A stretch of 64,000 bases of DNA from Neisseriaceae bacterium. GTDB taxonomy: Bacteria > Pseudomonadota > Gammaproteobacteria > Burkholderiales > Neisseriaceae. This document shows, piece by piece, positions 51,290 through 61,140 of this stretch; position 1 is the stretch's first letter, and every line of letters begins with the position of its first letter. The position numbers and the translations under genes are program-made. The stretch lies in the NCBI GenBank assembly GCA_016864895.1, contig CP046107.1, positions 496,001 to 560,000 on the forward strand, in the 5' to 3' direction. The notes beneath the pieces were generated by a model. That model was not told the DNA's origin, ran no database searches, and was given only the letters and a program-made list of their open reading frames with translations.

Positions 51290-51976
51290 CTATTCTTCTA
51301 AAATCGTTATAAAATATCCTATGGGATTAAATAGCTTTCTACAATCCACCTCTTTTAAGATATCTAATGCATTAAGATATCTCTCCTCACCATACTTTTT
51401 TGTATACTTATCAATTAGAAAAGGATTAAATAAATCTTCAAATGGTATCGTTGGGTTATTGCAAATCACCAGTTTAATTTTCTCTTTTAATTTATTACTA
51501 TTTTTGACCCCAGACAGTACGGACAAAAAGCTACTCCGTTTCGACCAAACATCTCTACTATACACAGTTGCTCGGTCTATTTTCACAGAAGGTGTAGTAA
51601 ATTTTGACACTATAGCATCTGATTTAAAGTTTAGATTTAACATAGATACTTCAGAATCAGACGAACGATGATGTATTAATTTAGGAATATTCGCATTACA
51701 TTCAAGAGAAACTCCTTGCTTACAATCCAACATTGATAAAGATTGTTGATAGGCTTGTTCTTGTATTTTTCTTTTACTTCTTTCTATGAAATAATCATCA
51801 GAAGATCTTTTGAGAGAATAAAAGCGTATACGAACTAAAGATTCTTCTTGATGAGATAAAACATAATTATTAAAACTATTCGCTATTTCTGCATGATCCC
51901 ATAGATAATTAAAAATATCTTCAGTAATGACTAAACCATATTCGTGTAATATTAACACCACTTCATCCGATAACAT
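51290..51976 (-). CDS. Hypothetical protein of unknown family
   Basis: This is a 228-residue protein I do not recognise. It has no signal peptide or membrane segment. The N-terminal third is acidic and helical (LSDEVVLILHEYGLVITED), the middle (about 60-150) is basic and serine-rich and looks flexible, and the C-terminus reads YGEERYLNALDILKEV then NPIGYFITILEE. The NPxGYxxxxL ending recalls the C-termini of some plasmid and phage replication initiators, but that is only a faint resemblance. The ribosome site AAGGA is good, which supports a real gene. It is flanked by long empty DNA on both sides and lies near a tRNA gene. Confidence 0.65.
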   Translation of the reverse strand: MLSDEVVLILHEYGLVITEDIFNYLWDHAEIANSFNNYVLSHQEESLVRIRFYSLKRSSDDYFIERSKRKIQEQAYQQSLSMLDCKQGVSLECNANIPKLIHHRSSDSEVSMLNLNFKSDAIVSKFTTPSVKIDRATVYSRDVWSKRSSFLSVLSGVKNSNKLKEKIKLVICNNPTIPFEDLFNPFLIDKYTKKYGEERYLNALDILKEVDCRKLFNPIGYFITILEE

Positions 51977-52284
51977 ATTGTGTCCTTACTATTTTATCTA
52001 TTAACAAAAACATATTTTTATTTAAATAAAATAAAAAATCATTTATACCTTAGGCATAAATTTAAAAAAATACACAGATATTAATCATAAATATCGTCAA
52101 ATTTTCAAATGTATAAGATATTTTCTTGCTAATTTAAAGATAAAGTCTTATAACACAGCTCTATCCTATCAACAATAATTATGCTAGCATAAAATTTTTT
52201 GGTTCTTTAGTTTTGGTAGGATAAATTTAAAACTTAAACCAGAAATCTAAATAATCATAAACCAAATTTGATATGTAAGAAATT
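51977..52284. other. 308-bp divergent intergenic region
   Basis: It separates the orphan gene (minus) from folK (plus) and should hold both promoters. A possible folK promoter is TTGGTT with TAAATT after 17 bp, just downstream of a 10-bp palindrome ATGCTAGCAT (52181-52190). Both are weak. Nothing else was recognised. Confidence 0.35.
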
Positions 52285-52767
52285 ATGAGTCGAGCTATCA
52301 TTGCGCTAGGTAGTAATATAGGGCATAGTATTAAAATATTGAATGAAGCACTGCAAAATATATCCCAGATAACTGGAACACAAATAATTCAGGTTTCATC
52401 TTTTTATGAAACAACTCCCGTTGGTTATACGCAACAACCTAACTTTGTTAATGCCGTATGTGAAATTAAAACCACTCTCAACCCTCATATGTTACTCAAA
52501 GAATTACAATTAATTGAACTTAAACATAAAAGGATTAGAAATATTAAAAATGGCCCAAGAACACTTGATTTGGATATCATTGATTTTGAACATCAAACTA
52601 TTAATACTAAAGATTTAACTCTGCCACACCAAAGAGCTCATGAAAGAGCCTTCGTCATTATTCCTTTGGCTGAGATTCTACCAAACTATATTTTAAAAAA
52701 AAATTTAACCGCCTTTGAATTAAAGTGTCAACTCAATCAAGACGGTGTACAACTAATAAGTATTTAA
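52285..52767 (+). CDS. folK: HPPK: 6-hydroxymethyl-dihydropterin pyrophosphokinase
   Basis: FolK passes pyrophosphate from ATP to hydroxymethyl-dihydropterin in folate synthesis. The 160-residue protein starts RAIIALGSNIGHSI and has the GPRTLDLDIIDF signature (Arg and the two metal-binding Asp) and LPHQRAHERAFVIIPLAEI. Length matches E. coli FolK (159). It leads a folK-deoxynucleoside kinase-panB run that also occurs in Neisseria. Confidence 0.97.
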   Translation: MSRAIIALGSNIGHSIKILNEALQNISQITGTQIIQVSSFYETTPVGYTQQPNFVNAVCEIKTTLNPHMLLKELQLIELKHKRIRNIKNGPRTLDLDIIDFEHQTINTKDLTLPHQRAHERAFVIIPLAEILPNYILKKNLTAFELKCQLNQDGVQLISI

Positions 52768-52819
52768 GTATTATGTCATCAAAATTAAATACACAGATAA
52801 TTGACTTATTGAGATCATT

Positions 52820-53455
52820 ATGAATTATCGTTATATTGTAATAGAGGGATGTATTGGTTCTAAAAAAACAGAACTAGCTGATAAACTATCCTTCTTTTTT
52901 AATTGTCGTCTTATACGGGAAAATCCAGAAAAAAATCCTTTTCTCATGCCTTTTTTCTTAAATATTAAACACCATGCTCTTGCTGCTCAGTTACAGTCTT
53001 TATTAGACAGATCACGTATTTTAGAACAGATAAAAAATGAAGAATTGAAAAACGATGCTCTTATTATTTCTGATTTCTTAATTGAAAAAGATAAAATCTT
53101 TGCACCTGTTACACTAGAAAATAATGAACTAGATCTATACTGGAAGATTAGAAATCAACTCATGCCTAATATTATAAAACCTGATTTGATTATTCTGTTA
53201 GAGCCTTCTTTAGAGAAAATTTACGCCAACCTAGATGCAAGAAAAGTCAGCTCAAGTAGAGTATACCCTACTAATTTTATCAAAAAAATATTTGATGAAT
53301 ATCAAAGATTTTTCTACGTATATGATGAAGTTCCAGTTCTCATTGCCAATACAGATGAATTAGATTTTATTAATAACCAAGATCACTTTAACTTATTAAT
53401 TAAAACCATGAATAATCTGCAAGGTAAAAAAAATTATATTAACTTAAATGAATAG
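52820..53455 (+). CDS. Deoxynucleoside kinase-family protein with a degenerate P-loop
   Basis: This 211-residue protein matches bacterial deoxyadenosine/deoxyguanosine kinases: YRYIVIEG start, a [10 protein letters not shown] block, [13 protein letters not shown] (normally SDFLFxKDxIFA) and the LID-like region KVSSSRVYP. The P-loop, expected as GxxGxGKT, reads GCIGSKKT; the codons (GGT TCT AAA AAA ACA) confirm Lys where the last Gly should be. ATP binding may be weakened or lost. Neighbours in folate and pantothenate synthesis give no direct clue to its role. It ends 2 bp before panB. Confidence 0.82.
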   Translation: MNYRYIVIEGCIGSKKTELADKLSFFFNCRLIRENPEKNPFLMPFFLNIKHHALAAQLQSLLDRSRILEQIKNEELKNDALIISDFLIEKDKIFAPVTLENNELDLYWKIRNQLMPNIIKPDLIILLEPSLEKIYANLDARKVSSSRVYPTNFIKKIFDEYQRFFYVYDEVPVLIANTDELDFINNQDHFNLLIKTMNNLQGKKNYINLNE

Positions 53456-53457
53456 CT

Positions 53458-54246
53458 ATGATTACAATAAATATATTAAAACAAGCTAAATTAGATCAAA
53501 ATAAAATAACCATGCTAACTTGCTATGACGCTAGTTTTTCTAGCCTATTAGATGCTTGTGGTGTAGAGATTTTATTGGTTGGTGATTCTCTAGGCATGGT
53601 CATGCAAGGCGGATCATCAACCTTGTCGGTTACCTTAGAAGATATGTGCTACCATACGCGTTGTGTTGCTAGAGGGAGGAATAATGCCCTAATTTTGTCG
53701 GACTTATCATTCGGTAGTTATGAATATAGCAAAGAAAAAGCATTTGTTTCCGCTTCTGAATTAATGAAGAATGGCGCTAATATGGTTAAGTTAGAAGGCG
53801 GGGAATATCAAGCTGAAACTATTCATTTTTTACAACAAAGAGGTATTCCAGTCTGTGCTCATATCGGATTAACACCACAGTCAGTCAATACTATAGGTGG
53901 CTATAAAGTTCAAGGAAAAGGAGATTCTGCAAAACAGTTACTTAAGGATGCTACAACACTTGATCAAGCGGGTGTGTCACTAATGGTAATGGAGTGTGTC
54001 CCTAAAGATTTAGCTAGAAAAATTACCGAGAAAGTCTCCTGCCCAACTATTGGGATTGGCGCTGGCGTGCACTGTGATGGACAAGTCTTAGTTTTGCAAG
54101 ATATGTTAGGCATTTATTTAGGCAAAAAAGCAAAATTTGTTAAGGATTTCATGCAAGGGCAAAATAGCATAAAAGAGGCTATCAAAGCATACATAAATGC
54201 AGTTAAAAATTTGACTTATCCAGACGATGAGCATTCATTTTTATAA
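53458..54246 (+). CDS. panB: 3-methyl-2-oxobutanoate hydroxymethyltransferase
   Basis: PanB adds a hydroxymethyl group to ketoisovalerate in pantothenate synthesis. The 262-residue protein has [14 protein letters not shown], the metal-binding [18 protein letters not shown], and [20 protein letters not shown]. Length matches E. coli PanB (264). panC, commonly the next gene, is absent here: a terminator follows directly. Confidence 0.97.
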   Translation: MITINILKQAKLDQNKITMLTCYDASFSSLLDACGVEILLVGDSLGMVMQGGSSTLSVTLEDMCYHTRCVARGRNNALILSDLSFGSYEYSKEKAFVSASELMKNGANMVKLEGGEYQAETIHFLQQRGIPVCAHIGLTPQSVNTIGGYKVQGKGDSAKQLLKDATTLDQAGVSLMVMECVPKDLARKITEKVSCPTIGIGAGVHCDGQVLVLQDMLGIYLGKKAKFVKDFMQGQNSIKEAIKAYINAVKNLTYPDDEHSFL

Positions 54247-54254
54247 CACTCCTT

Positions 54255-54287
54255 AAAAGAACCAACCAGTTAAGTTGGTTCTTTTTT
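54255..54287 (+). terminator. Rho-independent terminator of the folK-panB operon
   Basis: A 12-bp perfect stem, AAAAGAACCAAC (54255-54266) and GTTGGTTCTTTT (54274-54285), with a 7-base loop and further T at the end. It lies 8 bp after the panB stop. The A-rich left arm could also stop transcripts of the converging ybiT gene, whose stop codon touches it. Confidence 0.92.
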
Positions 54288-55908
54288 AACTCCCCTTTTT
54301 ATCGAGGTAACTTTCATAATCTCCCATATAGTATTCAAACCCACCTTGACCATCTAACTCTATTATTTGAGTCGCCAATGAACTGACAAATTGCCTGTCA
54401 TGTGATACAAAAATTAATGTCCCTGGGTACCTCTCTAACGCCATATTCAAACTTTCAATACTTTCCATATCCATATGATTGGTCGCTTCATCCATCACCA
54501 AAACATTAGGCCTCTGTAGAAGTAATTTTCCATAGAGCATACGCCCCTTTTCTCCACCAGAAAGTACCTGTACTTTTTTATTAACCTCATTGCCACTAAA
54601 TAAAAGACGACCCAAAGTACCGCGAATAACTTGCTCATCATCTCCCTCCTGCCCCCATTGACGCATCCATTCTGTCAAATTCATATCTACATCAAATTCA
54701 CTCTCATGATCTTGCGGATAATAACCCAAAAGAACTTTTTCTGCCCACTTAACTACCCCTGAGTCTGCTTGAACTTTTTCTAAAGCTTCATCATAAACAT
54801 TAACCAAAATCTTTAATAATGTTGATTTACCCGCACCATTAGGACCAATAATAGCCAAGCGTTCTCCGGCTTCTAGTTTTAAAGATAAATCTTTAAATAA
54901 AACTTTATCATAAGCTTTAGTCAAATTTTCAACTTCCAAGGCCAAACGATGTAATTTCAATTTTTCATCATAAGTGAATTTAATATAAGGGTTTTGACGA
55001 CTGGAAGGTTTAACTTCTACCATATTCTGTTTAATTTTATCTGCTTGCTTTAGACGTGAGGTAGCTTGTCTAGCTTTTGATTTATTAGCAGAAAATCTAG
55101 CTACAAACTCTTGTAATTCCTGCAATCTCTCTTTTGCTTTCGTATTATCTCTCAACACTCGTTCTCGAGCCTGGGTAGACGCCAGCATATAATCATCATA
55201 ATTCCCTGTATAAACCCTTATTTCCCCATAATCCACATCTGCAATATGGGTACATACCTCATTTAAAAAGTGTCTATCATGAGAAATGATAATCATAGTC
55301 GAATCGTATTCACTTAATATATTTTCTAACCAACGAATTGTATTAATATCCAAATTATTTGTTGGCTCATCTAAAAGTAGAATATCAGGTTTAGAGAATA
55401 AAGCTTGAGCCAAAAGTACCCTCAATTTCAAACCAGGTGGCACTTGTGACATTTTCACTCGATGTAGTTCTTTAGGGATACCAACACCTATTAATAATTC
55501 TTGTGCACGCGGCTCTGCTGTATAACCATCATACTCTGCAAACTTAACTTCCAAGTCAGCTGCTTTCATATAGTCATCTTCAGTTGCCTCTGAATCCATA
55601 TATATGGCATCCCGCTCTGACATCACATTCCACATTTCCTCATGACCTTTTAATACAACATCTAACACTATCTCATCTTCATAAGAAAATTGATCTTGCC
55701 TTAACTTCCCTAATCTTAAATCATTTTCAATGATGACTTCACCAGACGTTGGCTCTAAATCACCTCCAAGAATTTTCATAAAAGTAGACTTACCTGAACC
55801 ATTTGCACCTATTAAACCATAACGATTACCATCACCAAATTTGACAGACACATTTTCAAATAATGGTTTTTCCCCGAACTGTATTGTTACCTTATTTGTA
55901 CTTATCAA
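54286..55908 (-). CDS. ybiT: ABC-F family ATPase YbiT
   Basis: YbiT is a cytoplasmic ABC-F protein; members act on the ribosome during translation. The 540-residue protein has two ABC domains (Walker A GANGSGKS at 34-41 and GPNGAGKS in the second half) joined by the arginine-rich linker ([19 protein letters not shown]). The first signature is the divergent PPGLKLR of YbiT, the second is canonical LSGGEKGR. The second Walker B reads DEATNHMD where most ABC-F proteins have DEPTNHLD. I start it at TTG 55908, which has GTGGAG in front and aligns with the E. coli YbiT start; an upstream extension would run into the hdeD terminator. Confidence 0.93.
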   Translation of the reverse strand: MISTNKVTIQFGEKPLFENVSVKFGDGNRYGLIGANGSGKSTFMKILGGDLEPTSGEVIIENDLRLGKLRQDQFSYEDEIVLDVVLKGHEEMWNVMSERDAIYMDSEATEDDYMKAADLEVKFAEYDGYTAEPRAQELLIGVGIPKELHRVKMSQVPPGLKLRVLLAQALFSKPDILLLDEPTNNLDINTIRWLENILSEYDSTMIIISHDRHFLNEVCTHIADVDYGEIRVYTGNYDDYMLASTQARERVLRDNTKAKERLQELQEFVARFSANKSKARQATSRLKQADKIKQNMVEVKPSSRQNPYIKFTYDEKLKLHRLALEVENLTKAYDKVLFKDLSLKLEAGERLAIIGPNGAGKSTLLKILVNVYDEALEKVQADSGVVKWAEKVLLGYYPQDHESEFDVDMNLTEWMRQWGQEGDDEQVIRGTLGRLLFSGNEVNKKVQVLSGGEKGRMLYGKLLLQRPNVLVMDEATNHMDMESIESLNMALERYPGTLIFVSHDRQFVSSLATQIIELDGQGGFEYYMGDYESYLDKKGS

Positions 55909-55943
55909 AATAGACTCCACTGAACATATAAAATTATAAACGT

Positions 55944-55977
55944 ATATAAAAAATATAGAGAGTGGCAAACCACTCTC
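55944..55977 (-). terminator. Rho-independent terminator of the hdeD-like gene
   Basis: An 8-bp perfect stem, GAGAGTGG (55958-55965) and CCACTCTC (55970-55977), with a 4-base loop. On the minus strand it is followed by TATATTTTTTATAT, an imperfect U-tract. It lies between the hdeD-like stop and the ybiT start. Confidence 0.75.
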
Positions 55978-56010
55978 CCAACATACACAACCTAACCATA
56001 AATATTAATT

Positions 56011-56592
56011 TTATTCTGGAACAAAAGCATGTAAGAATCTAATAAATCCTAAGAAAATAAATTGAAAAGCCATTACTGCATATAGCAGTTCCTGAGTTAA
56101 TGGATGGCCAAACAATCCATAAATACTTAATACCATAACTGTTACAGATAAAACAATCACTAACCAGTTCACCCAAGTTAAATTAGTTTCTGAATCTTTT
56201 GGTACTTTAATGGCTACCCAAATTTGTAAAATAGAAGTATAAATAAACCAAAAAGTCAAAGTGTAGACTAAAACAGCTAAAGAAATAGAACCAGATGTAA
56301 AAGCAAATACAGTTCCAATAATAATCATTAAAACACCATCCACAATCCAGCTATTACGCGACACTATCAATAACGGTAAACGTGTTGCTGCTACAACTAA
56401 TAACAGACCAGCAACTAACATCAAAACACCAATTACTCTCACAAGCACAGGCACAAACACTGGGTTGTAAAAAATGTACTCACCTGTGCAAACAAGTAAT
56501 ATAGCAACAACTAATGACAAAATTATACGTCTTGTACTTACTAGCATAACAATCCCCATCACCACAAAATACCCTATCCATGACAGCTTCAT
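56011..56592 (-). CDS. HdeD/DUF308-like inner-membrane protein
   Basis: This 193-residue protein is almost entirely hydrophobic, with about six transmembrane segments in three hairpins, matching the HdeD/DUF308 architecture. E. coli HdeD is linked to acid resistance at high cell density; whether that role holds here is not known. Mid-protein RNSWIVDGVLMIIIGTVFAF fits the second hairpin repeat of the family. It is monocistronic, with its own terminator, and divergent from dapA. Confidence 0.7.
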   Translation of the reverse strand: MKLSWIGYFVVMGIVMLVSTRRIILSLVVAILLVCTGEYIFYNPVFVPVLVRVIGVLMLVAGLLLVVAATRLPLLIVSRNSWIVDGVLMIIIGTVFAFTSGSISLAVLVYTLTFWFIYTSILQIWVAIKVPKDSETNLTWVNWLVIVLSVTVMVLSIYGLFGHPLTQELLYAVMAFQFIFLGFIRFLHAFVPE

Positions 56593-56902
56593 TATAGCTC
56601 ACATTTTGCACATAATCTGGTCATGATTTGGATATATATTCAAGAAATAATACCAACAAGTTAAATTAATCTAAAGTAGCAAACAGTTTCTATACTTACA
56701 GACTTTAAGCTAAATAAATAATAATGCCTGTTCGTACAGATTTTTCAATATAACAGCACCAAAAATATTTTTTTAAGAATAGGTCTAAAAATATAATACA
56801 TCTATATTTTAATCAAGAGATTTCTTTACAAAATCACTCAGTCAAACTAAAATTGATCGAGGTTGAACTTGACCAAATTGTACAAATTCTAGGAAAAAAA
56901 TT
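56593..56902. other. 310-bp divergent intergenic region
   Basis: It separates the hdeD-like gene (minus) from dapA (plus) and should contain both promoters. No consensus pair stands out. GGTTGAACTTGACC at 56860-56873 is a loose inverted repeat shortly upstream of dapA. No gene is seen. Confidence 0.35.
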
Positions 56903-57784
56903 ATGTTAACTGGTAGTTTGGTAGCACTGGTGACCCCCATGCTTGAAAATACAGAAATTGATTATGAATCTTTTGCAAATTTAATTGAATGGCATATTAA
57001 GGAAGGTACAGATGCATTGGTAATAGCCGGTACCACTGGAGAATCTCCAACACTTAGTTTCGAAGAACATGCACAAGTTATCAAGTTTGCTGTTGATACT
57101 GCACAAAAGCGTATACCTATTGTAGCTGGTACTGGAGCCAATAATACTAAAGAAGCCATTCATTTAACTGAGAAAGCTAAGTTGGCTGGTGCTGATTACG
57201 CACTTTCTGTCGTCCCATATTACAATAAACCCTCTCAAGAAGGCATGTATCAACATTTTAAAACCATTGCTAACGCTGTTGATATTCCGATAATCTTATA
57301 CAACGTCCCAGGTAGAACTGTAGCTGACTTACATAATACCACTGTACTAAGGTTAGCAGAATTAGATAATATTGTGGGTGTTAAAGATGCTACAGGTAAT
57401 ATCGAACGGGCTTGTGATCTAATTAAGAAAGCTCCGAGTGACTTCCTGCTTTACTCAGGTGATGATCCGACTGCTATGTGTTTTTTACTTAGTGGCGGAC
57501 ATGGTGTCATTACTGTCTGTGCCAATTTAGTTCCTAAATTATTTGCACAGATGTGCCGTGTTGCGATTGACAAAGATTTTGCCCTTGCTCGAGAACTAAA
57601 TGAACAATTACAGGTCATCTATCCGTGCCTGTTTTGCGAACCTTCGCCTTCTGCTATTAAATGGGCTTTGTATCAAATGGGGAAATGTCATTACCAAGCA
57701 CGTCTACCCATTATTGCACTCTCTGCAAATGGGCAGAAGATTGTGTCTGAAGCATTAAAACATTTTGATCTTTTTAAAAATTAA
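56903..57784 (+). CDS. dapA: 4-hydroxy-tetrahydrodipicolinate synthase
   Basis: DapA condenses pyruvate with aspartate semialdehyde, the first committed step to lysine and meso-diaminopimelate. The 293-residue TIM barrel has T44/T45 (AGTTGESPT), Y133 and R138 (LYNVPGRT) and the Schiff-base lysine K161 (GVKDATGN), the same numbering as E. coli DapA. It heads a dapA-bamC-rdgB-hemW run. The AGGAAAA ribosome site is good. Confidence 0.98.
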   Translation: MLTGSLVALVTPMLENTEIDYESFANLIEWHIKEGTDALVIAGTTGESPTLSFEEHAQVIKFAVDTAQKRIPIVAGTGANNTKEAIHLTEKAKLAGADYALSVVPYYNKPSQEGMYQHFKTIANAVDIPIILYNVPGRTVADLHNTTVLRLAELDNIVGVKDATGNIERACDLIKKAPSDFLLYSGDDPTAMCFLLSGGHGVITVCANLVPKLFAQMCRVAIDKDFALARELNEQLQVIYPCLFCEPSPSAIKWALYQMGKCHYQARLPIIALSANGQKIVSEALKHFDLFKN

Positions 57785-57809
57785 TATCATTAAATGTAGG
57801 ATTTTGTTC

Positions 57810-58913
57810 ATGTCTTTGAAAAATTGCTCTGTGAAACCAATTGTTTTTTTGACCAGTATGACTTTATTATCAGCTTGTGGAAGCACAAACCGGAATCAGT
57901 TAGATTTTGAAACACCTGGTGTTAAAAGTGCTTCAGACAGATTGGTGATCCCCCCCGACATTACAGGTATTAGTGTTGAAGATAAATACCAACTACCTAA
58001 TGGTGCCATCAGAGCATCCGAGTACAATAAAAAAAATCAATTATCAAAAAGTGGACAAGTACTACCAAGAGTAGAAGGGGTACATATTGAACGATCGGGG
58101 AATCAAAGATGGCTAGTCATTGAAAATAAAACACCAACTGAGCTATGGTCAACGTTGTATTCTTTCTGGCAAAACATGGGATTTGTTATCAGTAAAGAAG
58201 AAAAATCTACTGGTTTTATGGAGACACAATGGGCAGAGAATAGAGCTGATATTCCAAGCGATCCCATTCGTGATTTTTTAACCAACATCGGCTTAGGTTC
58301 AGTTTATTCTTCCTCTGTCAGAGATAAATTTATTATCAGAGTAGAAACTGATGGGATCGGTGGCAGTATTGTTACTTTTACCAACCAAAAACGTGAAGAG
58401 GTTTTCACTGGGCATGATAGAACGACTACTAAATGGGTGTCAAAACCAAGTGATACCAATTTGGAAGCTCAGTTTCTTGCCAGATATATGCTTTCATTGG
58501 GCTATGATAAAAATACAGTTGCTAAAGAGTTAGATAAAGTAAAAGAAAATTTACTTGCCTCTCTTAACCAAGACTCACTAACTCTAAAAGGGGATCACAA
58601 TAGAAATAAATACAGATTAAAATTAGCGTTGGATCGTATTGGTTTAAATATTTTAGACTATAGCAATAATACCAATACAATTGTCGTATCCCCTGCTCCA
58701 GATCAAAGTATGGATAAACAGGAAAATGGGTTTTTAAATAAAATTTTTGGTAGAAATAAACAGAAAGCCAAAGTAGGTAAAACTAGTGAAAAAATTTACG
58801 TTACCATTACTCCTCAAGGAAATCAAGATTTGGTAAGGGTGTATGATAATCAAAAAAGGCCTCATGCAAAACAGGATGTAATTCTTAATCGTTTATATTT
58901 AGAATTACGATAA
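57810..58913 (+). CDS. bamC: Outer membrane assembly lipoprotein BamC
   Basis: BamC (NlpB/DapX) is an accessory lipoprotein of the BAM complex that inserts outer-membrane proteins. The 367-residue protein has a signal ending in the lipobox LLSAC (C23 lipidated), the unstructured N-terminal segment with IPPDITG that binds BamD in the family, and two helix-grip domains (WLVIENKTPTELWSTLYSFW and the second near residue 260). I start it at ATG 57810 behind AGGA; upstream in-frame codons overlap dapA. dapA-bamC adjacency is the classical gene order. Confidence 0.93.
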   Translation: MSLKNCSVKPIVFLTSMTLLSACGSTNRNQLDFETPGVKSASDRLVIPPDITGISVEDKYQLPNGAIRASEYNKKNQLSKSGQVLPRVEGVHIERSGNQRWLVIENKTPTELWSTLYSFWQNMGFVISKEEKSTGFMETQWAENRADIPSDPIRDFLTNIGLGSVYSSSVRDKFIIRVETDGIGGSIVTFTNQKREEVFTGHDRTTTKWVSKPSDTNLEAQFLARYMLSLGYDKNTVAKELDKVKENLLASLNQDSLTLKGDHNRNKYRLKLALDRIGLNILDYSNNTNTIVVSPAPDQSMDKQENGFLNKIFGRNKQKAKVGKTSEKIYVTITPQGNQDLVRVYDNQKRPHAKQDVILNRLYLELR

Positions 58914-58964
58914 GAACGATGAATATATACTTAGTACCATACTCAACCCAATCAACTAAATGAG

Positions 58965-59153
58965 ATGACTAAAAAAAAGAACTATTTGATTTGTCTGGTG
59001 ATTTTTACTTTTTTGGTAATAATGTTTGTTTTATTAGCTATTTTGTCTTGGATACAATCCATTAAGTGGTTAGTCGGTGTCTGCTCTTTCATGACTCTTT
59101 TGTCAATTCTTGGTCAGCTAATTTCGCTTACTTATCTATATAAGAGAGGATAG
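58965..59153 (+). CDS. Small hypothetical membrane protein
   Basis: A 62-residue protein with a basic start (MTKKKNY), two predicted transmembrane segments (about 7-27 and 34-56) and a short positive tail. It fits exactly between bamC (51 bp upstream) and rdgB (3 bp downstream) on the same strand, which supports a real gene. The ribosome site is weak. No function can be assigned. Confidence 0.6.
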   Translation: MTKKKNYLICLVIFTFLVIMFVLLAILSWIQSIKWLVGVCSFMTLLSILGQLISLTYLYKRG

Positions 59154-59156
59154 AAT

Positions 59157-59777
59157 ATGCCTCTCTTACCTTCAACCATTGTATTAGCCACCCATAATCA
59201 AGGAAAAATTCAAGAATTTGAAAAGCTTTTTTCACCTTATCCAACTAAAATTATTCCCCAAAATTGTTTGGAAATTAAAGAAGCAACAGAAGATTATTAT
59301 ACTTTTATAGAAAATGCGTTACAAAAAGCTAGGCACGCTAGTCGGTTAAGTGGATTACCCACTATTGCTGATGACTCCGGCATCTGTTCTGTTGCATTGA
59401 ATAATTTTCCAGGAATTTATTCTGCTCGTTTTGCTGATGCACAACACAAATCTGATCAAAAGAATAATCAGAAACTATCCCACCTTTTAAGTTCAGAACA
59501 CGATAAAACAGTATACTATTATTGCTGTTTGATATTCATCACTCATGAACGAGATCCTGCTCCTATTGTAGCTGAGGGAAAATGGCTGGGAGAGTGGTCT
59601 CCTAAACCCATGGGGAATAATGGCTTTGGCTATGATCCTCATTTTTATTTGCCTGAAAAAAACATGACTGTGGCTCAATTAGAGATTGAAGAGAAAAATA
59701 AACACAGTCATCGTGCCAAAGCATTTCATGACCTAATTAAAAAGCTTAGTTCAATTTATGAAATATTTCCCAATTGA
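59157..59777 (+). CDS. rdgB: dITP/XTP pyrophosphatase (RdgB/HAM1)
   Basis: RdgB removes non-canonical purine triphosphates such as dITP and XTP. The 206-residue protein starts IVLATHNQGKIQEF (nucleotide-binding NxxK), has the metal site in TIADDSGICS, FPGIYSARFA, and the late GNNGFGYDPHFYLPE block. GAGAGGA precedes the ATG. It overlaps hemW by 20 bases. Confidence 0.97.
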   Translation: MPLLPSTIVLATHNQGKIQEFEKLFSPYPTKIIPQNCLEIKEATEDYYTFIENALQKARHASRLSGLPTIADDSGICSVALNNFPGIYSARFADAQHKSDQKNNQKLSHLLSSEHDKTVYYYCCLIFITHERDPAPIVAEGKWLGEWSPKPMGNNGFGYDPHFYLPEKNMTVAQLEIEEKNKHSHRAKAFHDLIKKLSSIYEIFPN

Positions 59778-60966
59778 GGTTGAAAGAGTCAAATCCTCAA
59801 ATAAACTTAATATCCCTACTCCTCCGCCATTAAGTTTATACATCCATTACCCTTGGTGTATTAAAAAATGTCCTTATTGTGATTTTAACTCACATACTAT
59901 TACTCAATCGATTGAACATGATGAGAAAATATATTTAGAATCAATTATCTTAGATTTACAACAACAACTCCCCTTAATCTGGGGAAGAGCCGTTAATACG
60001 ATTTTCATAGGAGGTGGTACCCCTAACTTAATTTCTCCTCAAGGTATGCATTATTTAATGAATCAGTTAAGAGCCTTGCTTCGACTACAACCTCATGCTG
60101 AAATCACAATGGAAGCCAATCCGGGTATATTATCTAAGGATCGTTTTGAGGCTTACTACGATGCTGGGATTAACCGAGTATCTATAGGGATACAAAGTTT
60201 AAACAATCATCATTTACATACCCTAGGAAGAATTCATAATCAAAGTGAAGCATTACATACTCTAGATGTAGCCAGAACTATTTTTAATAATATTAATGCT
60301 GATTTAATGTATGGTTTACCACAACAAACTATCAAAGAAGCACAATATGACATTGAAAAAATTATACAATCGGGTATCCCACATATTTCTGCCTACCAAT
60401 TAACGATTGAACCCAATACCTGGTTCTATCATCAACCTCCTAAAATACCTAGTGAAGAAAAGCTTACTGATATTGAACAAATCATTCATACCACACTGGA
60501 TAAATATCAATATAAGCGTTATGAAATCTCAGCTTTTTCTCAACCAAATTTTCAATGTCAACATAATTTAAACTACTGGTATTTTGGTGATTATTTGGGC
60601 ATTGGAGCTGGGGCTCATGGCAAACTGACCTTTCACGATAAAATTATTCGTACTCAACATAAAAAGAATCCTAAAAGTTATATACGATCAATTAAAGAGC
60701 AAAATTTTATTTCTAACTTTCAGATAACTATACCCCAAGAAGATTTAGCCTCTGAATTTATGATGAATGCCTTAAGATTAATTGACGGCTTTGAACTCAA
60801 ACTCTACACACAAAGAACTGGACTGAACCTGACGAGTATACAGCAACCCCTATTATCGGCTCAATCTAAAAATTTAATCACCATAAAAAATAACTCTCTT
60901 AAACCCACTTCCTTGGGGATTAATTTTTTAAATAATCTAATCGAACTTTTTTTTGATAATGAATGA
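59758..60966 (+). CDS. hemW: HemW-type radical SAM heme chaperone
   Basis: HemW is related to coproporphyrinogen oxidase HemN but acts as a heme-binding chaperone. The 402-residue protein has the radical-SAM motif CIKKCPYC (C34, C38, C41), the FIGGGTPNL block, the GIQSLNNHHLHTLGR stretch and the C-terminal HemN domain. It lacks the extended N-terminus of true HemN. Its ATG is inside the end of rdgB, an order seen in many beta- and gammaproteobacteria. hemX and hemY are elsewhere in the window. Confidence 0.92.
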   Translation: MKYFPIEVERVKSSNKLNIPTPPPLSLYIHYPWCIKKCPYCDFNSHTITQSIEHDEKIYLESIILDLQQQLPLIWGRAVNTIFIGGGTPNLISPQGMHYLMNQLRALLRLQPHAEITMEANPGILSKDRFEAYYDAGINRVSIGIQSLNNHHLHTLGRIHNQSEALHTLDVARTIFNNINADLMYGLPQQTIKEAQYDIEKIIQSGIPHISAYQLTIEPNTWFYHQPPKIPSEEKLTDIEQIIHTTLDKYQYKRYEISAFSQPNFQCQHNLNYWYFGDYLGIGAGAHGKLTFHDKIIRTQHKKNPKSYIRSIKEQNFISNFQITIPQEDLASEFMMNALRLIDGFELKLYTQRTGLNLTSIQQPLLSAQSKNLITIKNNSLKPTSLGINFLNNLIELFFDNE

Positions 60967-61045
60967 TCACAGTCCACAAGTACGACAGCAGTGATGTTTT
61001 AAATGTAATGGTAGATCTTTTTATAAAAAAATTTTTATTTTGATC

Positions 61046-61074
61046 TTGCCATTTATTTTTAAAAAGATTAGCAT
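61046..61074 (+). promoter_or_regulatory. Possible pilin promoter
   Basis: TTGCCA (61046-61051) and TAGCAT (61069-61074) are 17 bp apart, about 65 bp upstream of the pilin ATG. The -35 is close to consensus and the -10 moderate. No sigma-54 motif (GG and GC 10 bp apart in the usual context) was seen on this strand. Confidence 0.4.
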
Positions 61075-61140
61075 TATCGGTCAAAATTGATAACATTTTA
61101 ATCAATTTCTATTTCTAAAACTATCTAGGAGAACTTACAT

